NCBI RefSeq assembly: GCF_005280205.1
Contig: NZ_SUND01000010.1
Span: 62,001 to 126,000, forward strand
Origin: Bacillus yapensis
Lineage (GTDB): Bacteria > Bacillota > Bacilli > Bacillales > Cytobacillaceae
Length of the DNA: 64,000 bases
Reading direction: 5' to 3'
Shown: in pieces, positions 9,407-19,376 of the stretch
How positions within the stretch are numbered: position 1 is the first letter of the stretch
Layout: every line of letters starts with the position of its first letter
Program-made: the position numbers and the translations under genes
The notes under the pieces: model-generated
The model's database searches: none
Told to the model about the DNA's origin: nothing
The model's input: only the letters and a program-made list of their open reading frames with translations

Positions 9407-10491
9407 TGGAAGGGTTAACGATACATACAACTTCTAAGGATTACCCTGTTTATGTTGGCACTGGTGTCATTGAAGAACTCGGGAGTTTTCTAAAAGAAAA
9501 ATTTCCGTCCTTAACGAATCTATTAATTATTACGGATGAAAATGTAGGAGAGAGATACTTATCGTTATTGGTAAGTGTCCTTTCTGATTTTAAGCCGATA
9601 TCTTATACTGTTCCAAATGGAGAATACGCGAAGACGTTCGAGGTTTATCAACAGTGTTTGACCTTTGCCTTAGAAAAAAAGCTTGATCGAAAATCATTAA
9701 TTCTAGCTTTTGGTGGTGGAGCAGTTGGTGATGTAAGTGGTTTTGTAGCAGCCACGTACATGCGTGGTATTCCTTTTATTCAAATTCCGACGACGATTCT
9801 CGCACATGATAGTGCTGTAGGTGGAAAAGTAGCGATCAATCATCCATTAGGGAAAAATATGATTGGAGCTTTCTATCAACCTGAAGCAGTCTTCTATGAT
9901 TTGGAGTTCCTTCACTCATTGCCAATCCATGAGAGAAGATCGGGGTTTGCTGAAGTGGTTAAAGAAGCGCTTATATCTGATTTAGATTTTTACCGATGGT
10001 TAGAAGAGCATATCACTAATTTAGAGCAATTAAGCGAAGAACAGTTTGCCTATATGCTAGAAAAAGGAATCGCTATTAAAGGTTCCTTTGTCTCAAAAGA
10101 TGAGAAAGAAGCAGGTGTCCGTGCGTTCCTAAATCTAGGACATACTCTTGGTCACGCGATTGAAGGGGAAGCTGGTTACGGGAAAATAACTCATGGAGAA
10201 GCGGTAATGATCGGAATGGTGTTCGCGTTAGAACTAAGTCGTGAATTGCTTGGTCTTTCTTTTAATCTTTCACAGTTCAAAAATTGGGTGAAAAAGCTCG
10301 GCTATGAAATCGCAATTCCAAGTCAGTTGGATCATCAAAGGTTAATAGAAAGAATGAAACAGGATAAAAAATCGGTTGGTGGACATGTACAATTTGTGCT
10401 CTTAAATCAAATTGGCGAGCCGGTATTAAAAGAAATAGATGACCAATATTTATTGGAAAGTTTAAACATGTTTCGAGGAGAGGTGGAATAA
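9406..10491 (+). CDS. aroB: 3-Dehydroquinate synthase
   Basis: AroB is an NAD- and metal-dependent enzyme that cyclises DAHP to 3-dehydroquinate. The NAD-binding motif GGGAVGD (residues 103-109) and the IPTTILAHDSAVGGK segment (127-141) are plain, and the metal-binding Glu and His residues lie in AEVVKEA, LGHTLGHAIE and HGEA. Length is 361 residues, normal for the family. Start and upstream stop overlap by one base with a gaggga site inside the end of aroC; aroH follows after one base. Confidence 0.98.
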   Translation: MEGLTIHTTSKDYPVYVGTGVIEELGSFLKEKFPSLTNLLIITDENVGERYLSLLVSVLSDFKPISYTVPNGEYAKTFEVYQQCLTFALEKKLDRKSLILAFGGGAVGDVSGFVAATYMRGIPFIQIPTTILAHDSAVGGKVAINHPLGKNMIGAFYQPEAVFYDLEFLHSLPIHERRSGFAEVVKEALISDLDFYRWLEEHITNLEQLSEEQFAYMLEKGIAIKGSFVSKDEKEAGVRAFLNLGHTLGHAIEGEAGYGKITHGEAVMIGMVFALELSRELLGLSFNLSQFKNWVKKLGYEIAIPSQLDHQRLIERMKQDKKSVGGHVQFVLLNQIGEPVLKEIDDQYLLESLNMFRGEVE

Positions 10492-10492
10492 T

Positions 10493-10855
10493 TTGCTCAG
10501 AGGAGTAAGGGGAGCTATTACAATTGAAGAAAATACAGAAGCGCTAATTGTCGAAGCGACAAAAAGAATGATGGATGAGCTTATTTCTTTAAATGGGATT
10601 GAGGCAGATAAGGTAGCTTCTGTCTTCATTTCTGTTACGGAAGAAATTGATGCCGCATTTCCAGCTAAAGCTTTAAGGCTGTTAGAGGGATGGACGTATG
10701 TCCCGGTCATGTGTATGCGAGAAATTCCAGTGGTTGGTTCTCTTAAAAATTGTATCCGTGTGATGGTACATGTGAATACAGAGAAGAAACAAGAAGAGAT
10801 ACACCATGTTTATTTAGAGAAAGCAATCGTTTTAAGACCGGATTTAAAAGCATAG
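10493..10855 (+). CDS. aroH: Chorismate mutase (AroH type)
   Basis: This monofunctional AroH-fold chorismate mutase rearranges chorismate to prephenate for tyrosine and phenylalanine synthesis and works as a homotrimer. The 120-residue protein begins MLRGVRGAITIEENT and keeps the catalytic arginine near the N terminus, the Glu in SVTEEIDAAFPA, and the conserved VPVMCMREI segment. It starts with TTG behind a gaggagagg site, one base after aroB. Downstream, the trp genes found at this point in B. subtilis are missing and hisC follows directly. Confidence 0.96.
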   Translation: MLRGVRGAITIEENTEALIVEATKRMMDELISLNGIEADKVASVFISVTEEIDAAFPAKALRLLEGWTYVPVMCMREIPVVGSLKNCIRVMVHVNTEKKQEEIHHVYLEKAIVLRPDLKA

Positions 10856-10886
10856 ACAAAATCAATAAATAGAGTGGGTGATTGTT

Positions 10887-11987
10887 GTGAGATGGAAAGA
10901 CGAGATTTTAAATCTAACCCCGTACCAGCCAGGTAAATCAATTGGAGCAGTCAAACGGCAATACGGATTAGATAAAATTGTGAAGCTAGCTTCAAACGAA
11001 AATCCATTTGGATGCTCCAAAGAAGCTCTGAAAACAATTCGTGAATTTGATCAGTCTCTTGCCTTATACCCAGATGGATATGCAACAGATCTTCGCGAGG
11101 CTCTTGCGAAAAAACTTGATGTGAAGCCTACTGAGTTGATTTTTGGAAATGGGTCTGACAATATTATTCAAATTATTTCACGAGCACTTTTGAGACCAGG
11201 GTATAACACGGTAATGGCTGTACCGACTTTCTCTCAGTACAAACACAATGCAGTGATTGAGGGAGCTGAGGTTCGGGAAATTCCTTTGATTAATGGAGAT
11301 CATGACTTAGAAGCCATGCTAACTGCTATTGATGATAAAACAAATGTTGTTTGGGTATGTAGCCCGAATAACCCAACAGGTACATATATTAATGAAAGCA
11401 CATTAGTATCCTTTTTAGAAAGAGTGCCACAAGAAACACTAGTTGTTCTAGACGAGGCTTATTACGAGTATGTGGTCGCTGAGGATTATTATGATGCAAT
11501 TGAATTGGCGAAACGATTTGAAAACGTAATCGTCTTACGCACCTTCTCTAAAATTTATGGATTAGCGAGTCTTCGAATTGGTTACGGAGTTGGAAATGAA
11601 ACGGTTATACGAGCGCTTGAACCGGTACGTGAACCTTTTAATGCCAATACTTTTGCACAAGCAGCGGCGATTTCAGCTCTAGAGGATCAGGAATACGTAG
11701 AAGCTTGTAAGCAAAAAAATCGTGAAGGTATGGCACAATTTTATCAATTTTGTGAGGAAAATAACCTCTCATATCTGCCGTCACAAGGGAACTTTATATT
11801 GATTGACTTCAAGGTGAATGGGAACGAAGTATTTCAATATTTACTTGAGCGTGGTTACATCGTTCGTTCGGGTGTTGCCCTCGGCTTCCCAACAAGCGTA
11901 CGTATAACCGTAGGCTCTGAAGAAGAAAATAGTGGACTATTGAATGTAATTAAAGAATACATCTCATCGACAGAATTTGTACGCTAA
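10887..11987 (+). CDS. hisC: Histidinol-phosphate aminotransferase
   Basis: HisC is a PLP-dependent aminotransferase for histidinol phosphate and, in Bacillus, also for aromatic amino acids, which explains its place here. The PLP lysine lies in TFSKIYGLASLRIGYG; the N terminus LTPYQPGKS and the CSPNNPTG motif are typical. I chose GTG 10887 because gggtgat is spaced correctly before it; GTG 10878 overlaps that site. The product is 366 residues. It begins only about 30 bases after aroH ends, and it belongs to the aro transcription unit. Confidence 0.95.
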   Translation: MRWKDEILNLTPYQPGKSIGAVKRQYGLDKIVKLASNENPFGCSKEALKTIREFDQSLALYPDGYATDLREALAKKLDVKPTELIFGNGSDNIIQIISRALLRPGYNTVMAVPTFSQYKHNAVIEGAEVREIPLINGDHDLEAMLTAIDDKTNVVWVCSPNNPTGTYINESTLVSFLERVPQETLVVLDEAYYEYVVAEDYYDAIELAKRFENVIVLRTFSKIYGLASLRIGYGVGNETVIRALEPVREPFNANTFAQAAAISALEDQEYVEACKQKNREGMAQFYQFCEENNLSYLPSQGNFILIDFKVNGNEVFQYLLERGYIVRSGVALGFPTSVRITVGSEEENSGLLNVIKEYISSTEFVR

Positions 11988-12011
11988 ACTGTAGTAAAAG
12001 CAGGTGATCTC

Positions 12012-13118
12012 TTGAACGGGCATGTTTTTGTGATTGGGCTAGGACTTATCGGGGGTTCACTGGCTCTTTGTATAAAAAATGAGCATCCAGATGCAACGAT
12101 TATGGGCTACGATGTTAGCGAAAAACAGAGTCAACTAGGAAAAATGCTTGGGGTCATTGATGAAATCATCGATGACATTCCAAAAGGTGCGGCTCGAGCG
12201 GATTTGATTTTGATTGCCACCCCTGTTAAGGAAGTGGAAAGAATCATTGAACTTCTTTGTGATGTACCTTTGAAGGATAATGTCATCATATCTGATGCAG
12301 GGAGCACCAAATTAGAAATCGTCAAAAAAGCAACTTGCCTAAAAGAAAAGGGACTTACCTTTATTGGCGGGCATCCGATGGCAGGTTCCCACAAAAGTGG
12401 AGTAACAGCTGCTAAATCCATTCTGTTCGAAAACGCCTTTTATTTATTAACTCCAGAAAAGGATACTAGAATGGAGGATGTTGAAAAACTCCAAAACTGG
12501 TTAATGGGAACGAAGGCAAGATTTTTACAAGTGATGCCAGAGGAGCATGATTACATAACAGGGGTGATTAGTCACTTTCCTCATGTTATTGCTGCTTCCC
12601 TTGTTCATCAGGCGGAGAAAACGAGCTTGAAGCAAAATCTGATCACACGCCTTGCTGCTGGAGGCTTTCGAGATATTACACGTATTGCGTCTAGTAGCCC
12701 GGAAATGTGGAGAGATATTTCTTTACATAATAAGTCGGTTCTTATTGAGTTATTGCAAGAATGGAAGAGTGAGATGGAAAAGATCTCGCAAATGCTCCAA
12801 GAGGAAAAAGAGGAAGACATCTACGAATACTTTTTCCAAGCAAAACGATTTCGAGATGAAATGCCAATCAAAGAAAAGGGAGCGATCCCAGCTTTTTATG
12901 ATTTATTTGTAGATATTCCTGATTATCCGGGGATCATTTCAGAAATTACGGGCTATTTGGCCAAAGAGAATATTAGTTTAACGAATATTCGCATTCGCGA
13001 GGCGCGCGAAGGAATATACGGTGTTCTTGTCATAAGCTTTCAAACGGAAGAGGATCGTGAAAAAGCGGAACAATGTATAAAACGTTATACGAACTATGAA
13101 ACGTCAATGGGGTTATAA
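12012..13118 (+). CDS. tyrA: Prephenate dehydrogenase
   Basis: TyrA oxidatively decarboxylates prephenate to 4-hydroxyphenylpyruvate for tyrosine. The NAD-binding GLGLIGGS loop is at residues 9-16, the [12 protein letters not shown] motif follows, and a C-terminal ACT domain (from about residue 295, containing [16 protein letters not shown]) suggests allosteric feedback by tyrosine. Length is 368 residues. Translation starts with TTG behind caggtgat. The end of the gene lies just before aroA, with 13 bases between stop and the preferred aroA start. Confidence 0.96.
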   Translation: MNGHVFVIGLGLIGGSLALCIKNEHPDATIMGYDVSEKQSQLGKMLGVIDEIIDDIPKGAARADLILIATPVKEVERIIELLCDVPLKDNVIISDAGSTKLEIVKKATCLKEKGLTFIGGHPMAGSHKSGVTAAKSILFENAFYLLTPEKDTRMEDVEKLQNWLMGTKARFLQVMPEEHDYITGVISHFPHVIAASLVHQAEKTSLKQNLITRLAAGGFRDITRIASSSPEMWRDISLHNKSVLIELLQEWKSEMEKISQMLQEEKEEDIYEYFFQAKRFRDEMPIKEKGAIPAFYDLFVDIPDYPGIISEITGYLAKENISLTNIRIREAREGIYGVLVISFQTEEDREKAEQCIKRYTNYETSMGL

Positions 13119-13131
13119 AAGGGATGATGAT

Positions 13132-14421
13132 ATGAAAACAACACTATTATCAATAAATAAAAGCCGATTACAGGGACAAATAACGATTCCTGGAGATAAA
13201 TCGATTTCCCACCGTTCGATTATGTTTGGAGCAATTGCAGAAGGGAAAACAACTGTAACGAATTTTTTAACTGGTGATGATTGTTTAAGTACGATTGCTT
13301 GCTTTCGAAAGCTTGGGGTTAAAATCGAACTTGATGAAGAAAAAGTAATCGTTTATGGACAGGGACTTGATGGACTAGTTGAGCCGAAAGATATTCTTGA
13401 TGTCGGTAATTCAGGGACTACGATCCGACTTATGCTTGGAATTTTAGCAGGTCGTCCGTTCTTTTCTACTTTAATTGGAGACGACTCAATTGGCAAAAGA
13501 CCGATGACAAGGGTCACTAAACCGCTTCGTAGCTTAGGGGCAGATATTGACGGAAGAAATGGTGGAGAATACACACCTATTTCGGTCAGAGGAGGAAATC
13601 TGGAAGGAATGGAATATCAATTGCCTGTTGCAAGTGCGCAGGTTAAATCTTCTATTTTATTAGCAGGTCTTCAGGCGAATGGAAAAACAAAAGTCATTGA
13701 GCCTTCAAAAACGAGAGATCATACAGAGCGAATGATTAAACATTTTGGTGGAGAAGTAGAAGTTGATGGACTTTCGATTACTGTACAAGGCGGTCAAGCT
13801 CTAAAAGCAGCTGATGTCCACGTACCAGGTGATATTTCTTCAGCTGCCTTTTTCCTTGTAGCAGGTGCGATTGTGCCTAACAGTGAGATCATGTTAAAAA
13901 ATGTGGGACTCAATCCGACAAGAACAGGAATCCTTGATGTACTAGAGGCAATGGGTGCTGATTTTGAAATCGTGAATGAGAAAGAAAGTTTCGAGCCTGT
14001 TGGGGATATTATTATAAGAACATCTTCCTTAAAGGGAATCACGATCGGCGGAGACACAATCCCAAGACTGATCGATGAAATTCCTGTAATTGCTTTGCTT
14101 GCGACACAAGCAGAAGGAACTACTATTATTAAGGATGCGGAAGAGCTTAAAGTGAAAGAAACCAATCGTATCGATACGGTTGTGAATGAACTTAAAAAAT
14201 TGGGAGCGAACATCGAAGCGACTGATGATGGTATGATCATCCATGGCAAAACTACACTATCAGGTGGATCAGTAAATAGTCACGGTGATCATCGAATTGG
14301 GATGATGCTTGCTATTGCTGCTCTGATTTGTAAAGAAGAAACCACTCTTGAAAATCAAGAGGCAATTTCAGTTTCATATCCAAACTTTTTTAGTCATCTA
14401 AATCGTTTGCTTCATAATTAA
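13132..14421 (+). CDS. aroA: 3-Phosphoshikimate 1-carboxyvinyltransferase (EPSP synthase)
   Basis: AroA (AroE in B. subtilis naming) joins phosphoenolpyruvate to shikimate-3-phosphate, the glyphosate-sensitive step. Signature segments are the substrate-binding GDKSISHRS near residue 21, [10 protein letters not shown], the [12 protein letters not shown] motif, and the C-terminal HGDHRIGM. The ATG at 13132 gives a 429-residue protein of family length and follows aaaggga; the frame is open further upstream into the end of tyrA, but that extension is unsupported. A hairpin terminator closes the operon. Confidence 0.97.
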   Translation: MKTTLLSINKSRLQGQITIPGDKSISHRSIMFGAIAEGKTTVTNFLTGDDCLSTIACFRKLGVKIELDEEKVIVYGQGLDGLVEPKDILDVGNSGTTIRLMLGILAGRPFFSTLIGDDSIGKRPMTRVTKPLRSLGADIDGRNGGEYTPISVRGGNLEGMEYQLPVASAQVKSSILLAGLQANGKTKVIEPSKTRDHTERMIKHFGGEVEVDGLSITVQGGQALKAADVHVPGDISSAAFFLVAGAIVPNSEIMLKNVGLNPTRTGILDVLEAMGADFEIVNEKESFEPVGDIIIRTSSLKGITIGGDTIPRLIDEIPVIALLATQAEGTTIIKDAEELKVKETNRIDTVVNELKKLGANIEATDDGMIIHGKTTLSGGSVNSHGDHRIGMMLAIAALICKEETTLENQEAISVSYPNFFSHLNRLLHN

Positions 14422-14425
14422 TTAG

Positions 14426-14449
14426 AGCTGCAGTCGTCTGCAGCTTTTC
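14426..14449 (+). terminator. Rho-independent terminator closing the aro block
   Basis: A perfect eight-pair stem (agctgcag / ctgcagct) with loop tcgt followed by a short T-rich run. Confidence 0.85.
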
Positions 14450-14565
14450 TTAAATGTTGATGCATTTGCCACTCAAACCTACTGTCTTGAATGGTGAGAA
14501 AAAACCTACATATATTTTTTCAAAACAGCATAGCTTGTCATAAGACCGTTGTAGAGGGTGGTTTT

Positions 14566-15468
14566 ATGACATATATTATTGAGGACGCAAATGTATTAAA
14601 AGAGGACAAGTTAGAGCGAATCTCCCTGTTAATTAAGGATGAAAGATTTCATTCGCTAAGATCTACTTTTAAAAGGTTTACACACATGAGGGTAAATGCG
14701 AATTCTTTTATCATGACCAAGCCTCACATTCTATTCAGTCCCCAAATCCCTGAAGATGCCTCATTTCCTATGATGAAACAATATTATATTGAGGAATTCC
14801 TTAACAAAGGGTGCACGATGTTCTTAACCTATGTGGAAGTCGAAAAGGAGCATTTGTTAAAACCTATTCTCAATAAAATGAAGACGAGGTTGTTGAATAG
14901 CCCCATTGACTATTGTATTGGAGTGAGAATACAACCCAAGCTTTTAACGCCCAGTTTTTTAAGAAATTGTAGGCGTGAAAAAGTCCCTGCTATATTTGTA
15001 GAGGTTGAGGATGATGAGATGCTCGAGAGGCTACCGTGGGGCTGGCTAAGGGAGGCCATGTTTCCGTATAATAGTCCACTTATCCCTATTTTTAAGGCTG
15101 ACAAAGCAAGAATGAAAAACCGAGCAAAATTAAGATGGACAAGCTTACTTTACGAAGAGAAGATTCCATTTATAGAAGATGAATTAGTTCCGTACGGTCC
15201 CATTTCTCACCTTCATTTATGTAAGATGGGCATTTATCCTCTGAAATCGGGGATACATCAAGGGGGAGAGGTGAGCTACAATTTTTACGCGAAAGAAGAT
15301 ATGGGGAATAATATAATGGAGGAGGAGCTTTTTCAAAAATATAATGATCGGTTAAAGGTGACGGTTCATAAGGGAACTGTCATTAGAGCAGGTCTAGATG
15401 TTCTGTTTCGACCGGGATTTGGAGAACATGTTGTTATAAACACTCCGAACTTTTTTATAATGGAATAA
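14566..15468 (+). CDS. Uncharacterised amidohydrolase-like protein, lacking metal ligands
   Basis: The 300-residue product has no family I can name with certainty. Its layout resembles the amidohydrolase superfamily: an N-terminal beta segment (IIEDANVL then SLLIKDERFHSL), a middle region with SPIDYCIGVRIQP and LTPSFLRNCRREKVPAIFVEVE, and a C-terminal LCKMGIYPLKSGIHQGGEVSYNFY segment like the usual GLYPxKG plus GxDAD ending. The HxH metal motif expected after the first beta segment is absent (TKPHILFSPQIP is found there), so it may be a non-catalytic relative. ATG 14566 follows a gagggtgg site; upstream in-frame starts lack one. It stands alone between the aro terminator and ypiA. Confidence 0.7.
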   Translation: MTYIIEDANVLKEDKLERISLLIKDERFHSLRSTFKRFTHMRVNANSFIMTKPHILFSPQIPEDASFPMMKQYYIEEFLNKGCTMFLTYVEVEKEHLLKPILNKMKTRLLNSPIDYCIGVRIQPKLLTPSFLRNCRREKVPAIFVEVEDDEMLERLPWGWLREAMFPYNSPLIPIFKADKARMKNRAKLRWTSLLYEEKIPFIEDELVPYGPISHLHLCKMGIYPLKSGIHQGGEVSYNFYAKEDMGNNIMEEELFQKYNDRLKVTVHKGTVIRAGLDVLFRPGFGEHVVINTPNFFIME

Positions 15469-15561
15469 TCGAAAACGTCATACGGGTACAATTCGTGATT
15501 TTCCTTTATAATGATTACGACTAGCTACTATTAATTTAGGGATTTGGGAAAGGATTAATAA

Positions 15562-16827
15562 ATGGATAAGATTAATAAAATCATTACTCTTTTAGAAAAC
15601 GGTCAGCATGAAGAGGCGCTTGCTGGTTACGAAAAAATATTAAAGAACGGTACAAATGATGAGCGATTACTACTTGGAGAAGAATTGTTCCAATATGGCT
15701 TTTTAGAGGAAGCAAAAAAGCTTTTTGAAAGACTTCTTGAAGCTTACCCAGAGGAAGGAGAAATTCTCGTCAACCTTGCAGAAATTTCGATTGAGCAAGG
15801 ACAGGAGGATGAAGCTCTTCAAACTTTAAATAAAATCCATGAGGATGACCCAAGTTACCCTCAGAGCCTTCTCTTACAGGCTGATTTATATCAAATGGAA
15901 GGGTTATATGAAGTGAGTGAGCAGAAATTGCTTCAAGCAAAATCTACGCTTCCTGATGAGTTTATTATTGATTTTGCCTTAGGTGAACTTTACATGGAAC
16001 AAGGTAGGTTTATTGAAGCGATAAGAGCTTACGACAAGGTCCTGCCAGTTGAGGTCGAAATCGCTGGTGTAAATGTTCATCAAAGATTAGGAGATGCTTA
16101 TAGTGCAGGTGGTGCATTTGAAGAAGCATTGACTCATTATGAAAAAGCATTAGAAGATAGCTTGGAGATTAATACATTATTCCATTATGCTCTAACTGCC
16201 TATCAAGCAGGAATGAATAAGACAGCGATCGAGAAATTTACAGAATTGAAGGAGTTAGATCCTGAGTACCATTCTTTATACTTATACTTAGCCAAGTCGT
16301 ATGAGCGAGAAGAGGATTTAGAAAACAGCTTCCAAGCGATACAGGAAGGGCTAAGATACGATGAATATAATAAGGATTTGTCATTCTATGCCGGAAAAAT
16401 TGCGTTAAAGCTAGGCAATGAAGAAGAGGCGGAAAACCAGTTTAGACAAGCGCTTGTTCTCGATCCAGAGTTCATTGAAGCGGCTCTTACATTAAATAAG
16501 CTTCTCTTGCATCAAGAACGATATGAAGATGTGTTAGAAATTATCGAGTTATTTAATGAGAATGACATTGAAGAACCACAACTTATATGGGATGAGGCCG
16601 TTGCGTTACAGCATTTGGAAAAATATTCTGAGGCATTAAACAAATATCAACTTGCATATAATTCTTTAAAGAATGATTTAGATTTTCTCTCAGATTATGG
16701 ATACTTTTTAATGGAAGAAGGAAAAAGGGAAGAGGCCATCGAAATATTTAGTATGCTTCTTAAAAAGGATCCGTCAAACGAGGAGTATGAGGAGACATTA
16801 CAAAGACTTTCAGAACAGCTGTATTAA
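15562..16827 (+). CDS. ypiA: Tetratricopeptide-repeat protein YpiA
   Basis: YpiA is a cytoplasmic TPR scaffold protein. The 421 residues consist almost wholly of 34-residue TPR units, visible in repeats such as [39 protein letters not shown] and [20 protein letters not shown]. Length and position between aroA and ypiB match B. subtilis YpiA (423 residues). No enzymatic motif or membrane segment is seen. The molecular partner is not evident from sequence. ypiB follows after a 28-base gap and is probably co-transcribed. Confidence 0.9.
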   Translation: MDKINKIITLLENGQHEEALAGYEKILKNGTNDERLLLGEELFQYGFLEEAKKLFERLLEAYPEEGEILVNLAEISIEQGQEDEALQTLNKIHEDDPSYPQSLLLQADLYQMEGLYEVSEQKLLQAKSTLPDEFIIDFALGELYMEQGRFIEAIRAYDKVLPVEVEIAGVNVHQRLGDAYSAGGAFEEALTHYEKALEDSLEINTLFHYALTAYQAGMNKTAIEKFTELKELDPEYHSLYLYLAKSYEREEDLENSFQAIQEGLRYDEYNKDLSFYAGKIALKLGNEEEAENQFRQALVLDPEFIEAALTLNKLLLHQERYEDVLEIIELFNENDIEEPQLIWDEAVALQHLEKYSEALNKYQLAYNSLKNDLDFLSDYGYFLMEEGKREEAIEIFSMLLKKDPSNEEYEETLQRLSEQLY

Positions 16828-16855
16828 AAAGTTGCACGCAGAGGAGGGAAAAGCG

Positions 16856-17401
16856 ATGAAGACCCCTGTATCTGTCAACGAGAAAAAAGATTTTATTCGC
16901 TGGTTCCTTAATCATTACCAATTGAAAAGACGGGAATGCGTATGGATTTTAAATTATTTGATGAGCCACGATCAGCTGATGGAGAAAGTGCATTTTGTAG
17001 AACAAGCACAATATTGTCCTCGTGGACTTGTCATGTCAACCCATTGTGTTGATGAGGTGCCATTTCGATTCTACAAAGAAAATGTAATGACAACCGATGC
17101 TGAAAAATCATTTCATGACATTCGTTTGAATAGAGATGAGGAGATTTATATCCAACTTAATTTTCACGCATCGAATAAAGCTCATCAATATGCTGCTGTA
17201 CTAGAAGAAAATCCATTCATGCCAAAGAGTCTTCAAATTAGCGAAAAGGACCGGCTCATTGCAGAGAAATTTCTTTCATCAAGTCTGAAAAATTTCCAGA
17301 GAGAGAAATTGCTTCGTCTAATTGATGAGGCTTTAGACAATCAAGACAAAGCCACTTTTGAGAAATTAGCGAAGGAATTGAGTCAACTTCAAAAAGATTA
17401 A
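16856..17401 (+). CDS. ypiB: UPF0302 protein YpiB with IDEAL domain
   Basis: YpiB belongs to the UPF0302 family; the N-terminal domain (about residues 1-110) is followed by a C-terminal IDEAL domain recognisable in [21 protein letters not shown]. In B. subtilis YpiB has been linked to cytochrome b6c complex expression together with YpiF, which agrees with qcrABC lying just downstream. The ATG at 16856 is preceded by a strong gaggaggga site and yields 181 residues, close to the family length; the in-frame extension into ypiA lacks a ribosome site. The exact mechanism is unknown. Confidence 0.9.
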   Translation: MKTPVSVNEKKDFIRWFLNHYQLKRRECVWILNYLMSHDQLMEKVHFVEQAQYCPRGLVMSTHCVDEVPFRFYKENVMTTDAEKSFHDIRLNRDEEIYIQLNFHASNKAHQYAAVLEENPFMPKSLQISEKDRLIAEKFLSSSLKNFQREKLLRLIDEALDNQDKATFEKLAKELSQLQKD

Positions 17402-17410
17402 ATACTTTTC

Positions 17411-17440
17411 AAAGCTTGCTAAATGCAGGCTTTTTATTTT
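17411..17440 (+). terminator. Rho-independent terminator of ypiA-ypiB
   Basis: A nine-pair stem with one G-T pair (17411-17419 with 17425-17433), five-base loop, then a T-run. Confidence 0.75.
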
Positions 17441-17524
17441 GCCTACTGTATACAAAATTTCGTTTGGTAAGGGTGTATTTGTAGTGATATGATTAAAAAG
17501 AATTTTATAAGGTGGAGTGATGTT

Positions 17525-17989
17525 ATGAAGTGGGTCGCAAACGATATTGATATGTATTTAGGGGCAAAGGAATATGTAGATACGGTAGTACTACCTTTAT
17601 TTCCGATTTCGTTTGGAGATGATATAAAGCAAACTACCTCGATGACAGAATTTATTTCTTTATTATCGATACAGCTTGAACGTCAATTCAAAGGGCGAAT
17701 TCTCATGCTGCCAGGCTATACATATTTAAAAAACAATTCTGATGACGTACTAGTAGATGATATTAAACGTTGGGAAGCTGAATTTCAAAATCAAAAATTT
17801 AATCATGTATTCTATTTGACATCTGACAGTGACTGGAGATCTAGAGAAGAAAGCTTTGACGGAACACTAATTTGGCTACCTTCTTTACCCCTTGAAAGCA
17901 TGGATGAAAAGTATCGTAATTCAATATTAGAGGACCAAGTTCAACAATTAATTCATTTATTCGTGAAAAAGTGGCAAAATAATGACTAA
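17525..17989 (+). CDS. ypiF: DUF2487 protein YpiF
   Basis: YpiF is a small cytoplasmic protein of the DUF2487 family that lies next to the cytochrome bc genes in Bacillaceae and has been connected in B. subtilis with normal QcrABC function. The product is 154 residues from ATG 17525, which follows ggtggagtgatg; the longer frame from 17489 would begin without a ribosome site. No catalytic motif was recognised. A promoter lies between it and qcrA, so the two may be transcribed separately. Confidence 0.88.
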   Translation: MKWVANDIDMYLGAKEYVDTVVLPLFPISFGDDIKQTTSMTEFISLLSIQLERQFKGRILMLPGYTYLKNNSDDVLVDDIKRWEAEFQNQKFNHVFYLTSDSDWRSREESFDGTLIWLPSLPLESMDEKYRNSILEDQVQQLIHLFVKKWQNND

Positions 17990-18035
17990 TTGAGATTTTG
18001 GTCACACAGTTGGTAACCTTTAGTAATTTATTATA

Positions 18036-18064
18036 TTGACCTTAAGTATAGATTGATATATCAT
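18036..18064 (+). promoter_or_regulatory. Sigma-A type promoter of qcrABC
   Basis: TTGACC (-35) and TATCAT (-10) are separated by exactly 17 bases, 75 bases before the qcrA start. It is the best consensus pair in this intergenic region. Confidence 0.65.
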
Positions 18065-18138
18065 GGTTATGTCCTAGTTTTATATTGTGTTGAATTATGT
18101 CCGTTGGACTACGATTTCATAATAGAGGGGGGAAAGGT

Positions 18139-18645
18139 ATGAGCAAACAACGTGTAACAAGACGTCAATTCCTAAACTATACACTAACTGGTGTAGGTGG
18201 ATTTATGGCTGCTGGAATGCTAATGCCAATGGTCCGTTTTGCAGTTGACCCTGTTTTACAGCACAATGCGGCTGGCGATTTCGTTGTGACTGATAAGAAA
18301 ATCTCTGATCTTACAAACGAACCAGTTCGCGTAGACTTTACTTTTGATCAAAAAGATGCTTGGTATACTTCTGAAGTAACGAATACTGCATGGGTATACA
18401 AGGATGAAAATGGTGAAGTTATTGCATTATCTCCTATCTGTAAACATTTAGGTTGTACAGTTGACTGGAATAAAGATAAGGCAAACCCAGAACATTTCTA
18501 TTGTCCATGTCATGGTGGTCTTTACACTAAAGATGGTACAAACGTACCAGGTACACCACCAGCGGCACCGCTTGATGTGTACCCATACAAAGAAGTGGAT
18601 GGTTACTTAGCATTAGGTAAAGCAGAACCGCGAAAGGAGGCGTAA
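18139..18645 (+). CDS. qcrA: Menaquinol:cytochrome c reductase Rieske iron-sulfur subunit
   Basis: QcrA carries the [2Fe-2S] cluster of the bc complex that oxidises menaquinol. The 168-residue protein has a twin-arginine-like leader (TRRQFL) and one hydrophobic anchor, then the Rieske motifs CKHLGC (101-106) and CPCHGG (122-127); Cys101, His103, Cys122 and His125 are the expected ligands, and Cys106-Cys124 the disulfide. B. subtilis QcrA is exported by the Tat pathway, which fits the leader. ATG 18139 follows gaggggggaaagg. qcrB starts three bases after the stop. Confidence 0.97.
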   Translation: MSKQRVTRRQFLNYTLTGVGGFMAAGMLMPMVRFAVDPVLQHNAAGDFVVTDKKISDLTNEPVRVDFTFDQKDAWYTSEVTNTAWVYKDENGEVIALSPICKHLGCTVDWNKDKANPEHFYCPCHGGLYTKDGTNVPGTPPAAPLDVYPYKEVDGYLALGKAEPRKEA

Positions 18646-18648
18646 TCA

Positions 18649-19323
18649 TTGTTAAACAAAATTTATGATTGGGTAGATGAGCGTTTAGACATTACGCCTT
18701 TGTGGCGCGACATTGCTGACCATGAGGTACCTGAACACGTAAACCCTGCGCATCATTTTTCAGCATTTGTTTACTGTTTCGGTGGTCTTACGTTCTTTGT
18801 AACTGTTATTCAAATTTTATCCGGTATGTTCTTAACAATGTACTATGTTCCGGATATTAAAAATGCATGGGAATCTATTTATTATTTACAAAATGAAGTT
18901 GCTTTCGGGCAAATCGTACGCGGAATGCACCACTGGGGTGCGAGTTTAGTTATTGTAATGATGTTCTTACATACTTTACGTGTTTTCTTCCAAGGGGCAT
19001 ATAAGAAACCACGTGAACTTAACTGGATTGTTGGGGTTTTAATTTTCTTTGTCATGCTTGCACTTGGATTGACAGGATATTTATTACCTTGGGATATGAA
19101 AGCGTTATTCGCGACTAAAGTTACGATAACGATTATTGAATCAGTACCGTTTATCGGTGAATATTTGAAAATCCTCCTTGCTGGACATTCTGACATTGTA
19201 GGTGCTCAAACAATCACTCGATTCTTTGCGATTCATGTATTCTTCTTACCGGCTGCATTGTTTGCATTGATGGCTGCCCACTTCATGATGATTCGTAAAC
19301 AGGGTATTTCAGGTCCATTGTAA
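18649..19323 (+). CDS. qcrB: Menaquinol:cytochrome c reductase cytochrome b subunit
   Basis: QcrB is the four-helix cytochrome b6-like membrane subunit that binds the b hemes and, in Firmicutes, an extra covalently attached heme through an N-terminal cysteine. The 224-residue product is nearly identical in pattern to B. subtilis QcrB: HHFSAFVYCFGG, GMHHWGASLVIVMMFLHTLRVFFQGAYKKPRE, and the paired heme histidines. The Cys43 used for the extra heme is present (FVYCFGG). It starts with TTG behind gaaaggaggcg, three bases after qcrA. Confidence 0.98.
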   Translation: MLNKIYDWVDERLDITPLWRDIADHEVPEHVNPAHHFSAFVYCFGGLTFFVTVIQILSGMFLTMYYVPDIKNAWESIYYLQNEVAFGQIVRGMHHWGASLVIVMMFLHTLRVFFQGAYKKPRELNWIVGVLIFFVMLALGLTGYLLPWDMKALFATKVTITIIESVPFIGEYLKILLAGHSDIVGAQTITRFFAIHVFFLPAALFALMAAHFMMIRKQGISGPL

Positions 19324-19376
19324 AATCAAACTCAAACTCAAGATTTGTGAATTCTTAAAAGGAGGGGAATTGCCCA

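Noticed and set aside
13794-14249. 151-codon minus frame inside aroA
   Set aside because: Lies entirely within a strongly conserved enzyme gene; Ser/Ile-rich composition typical of an antisense shadow.
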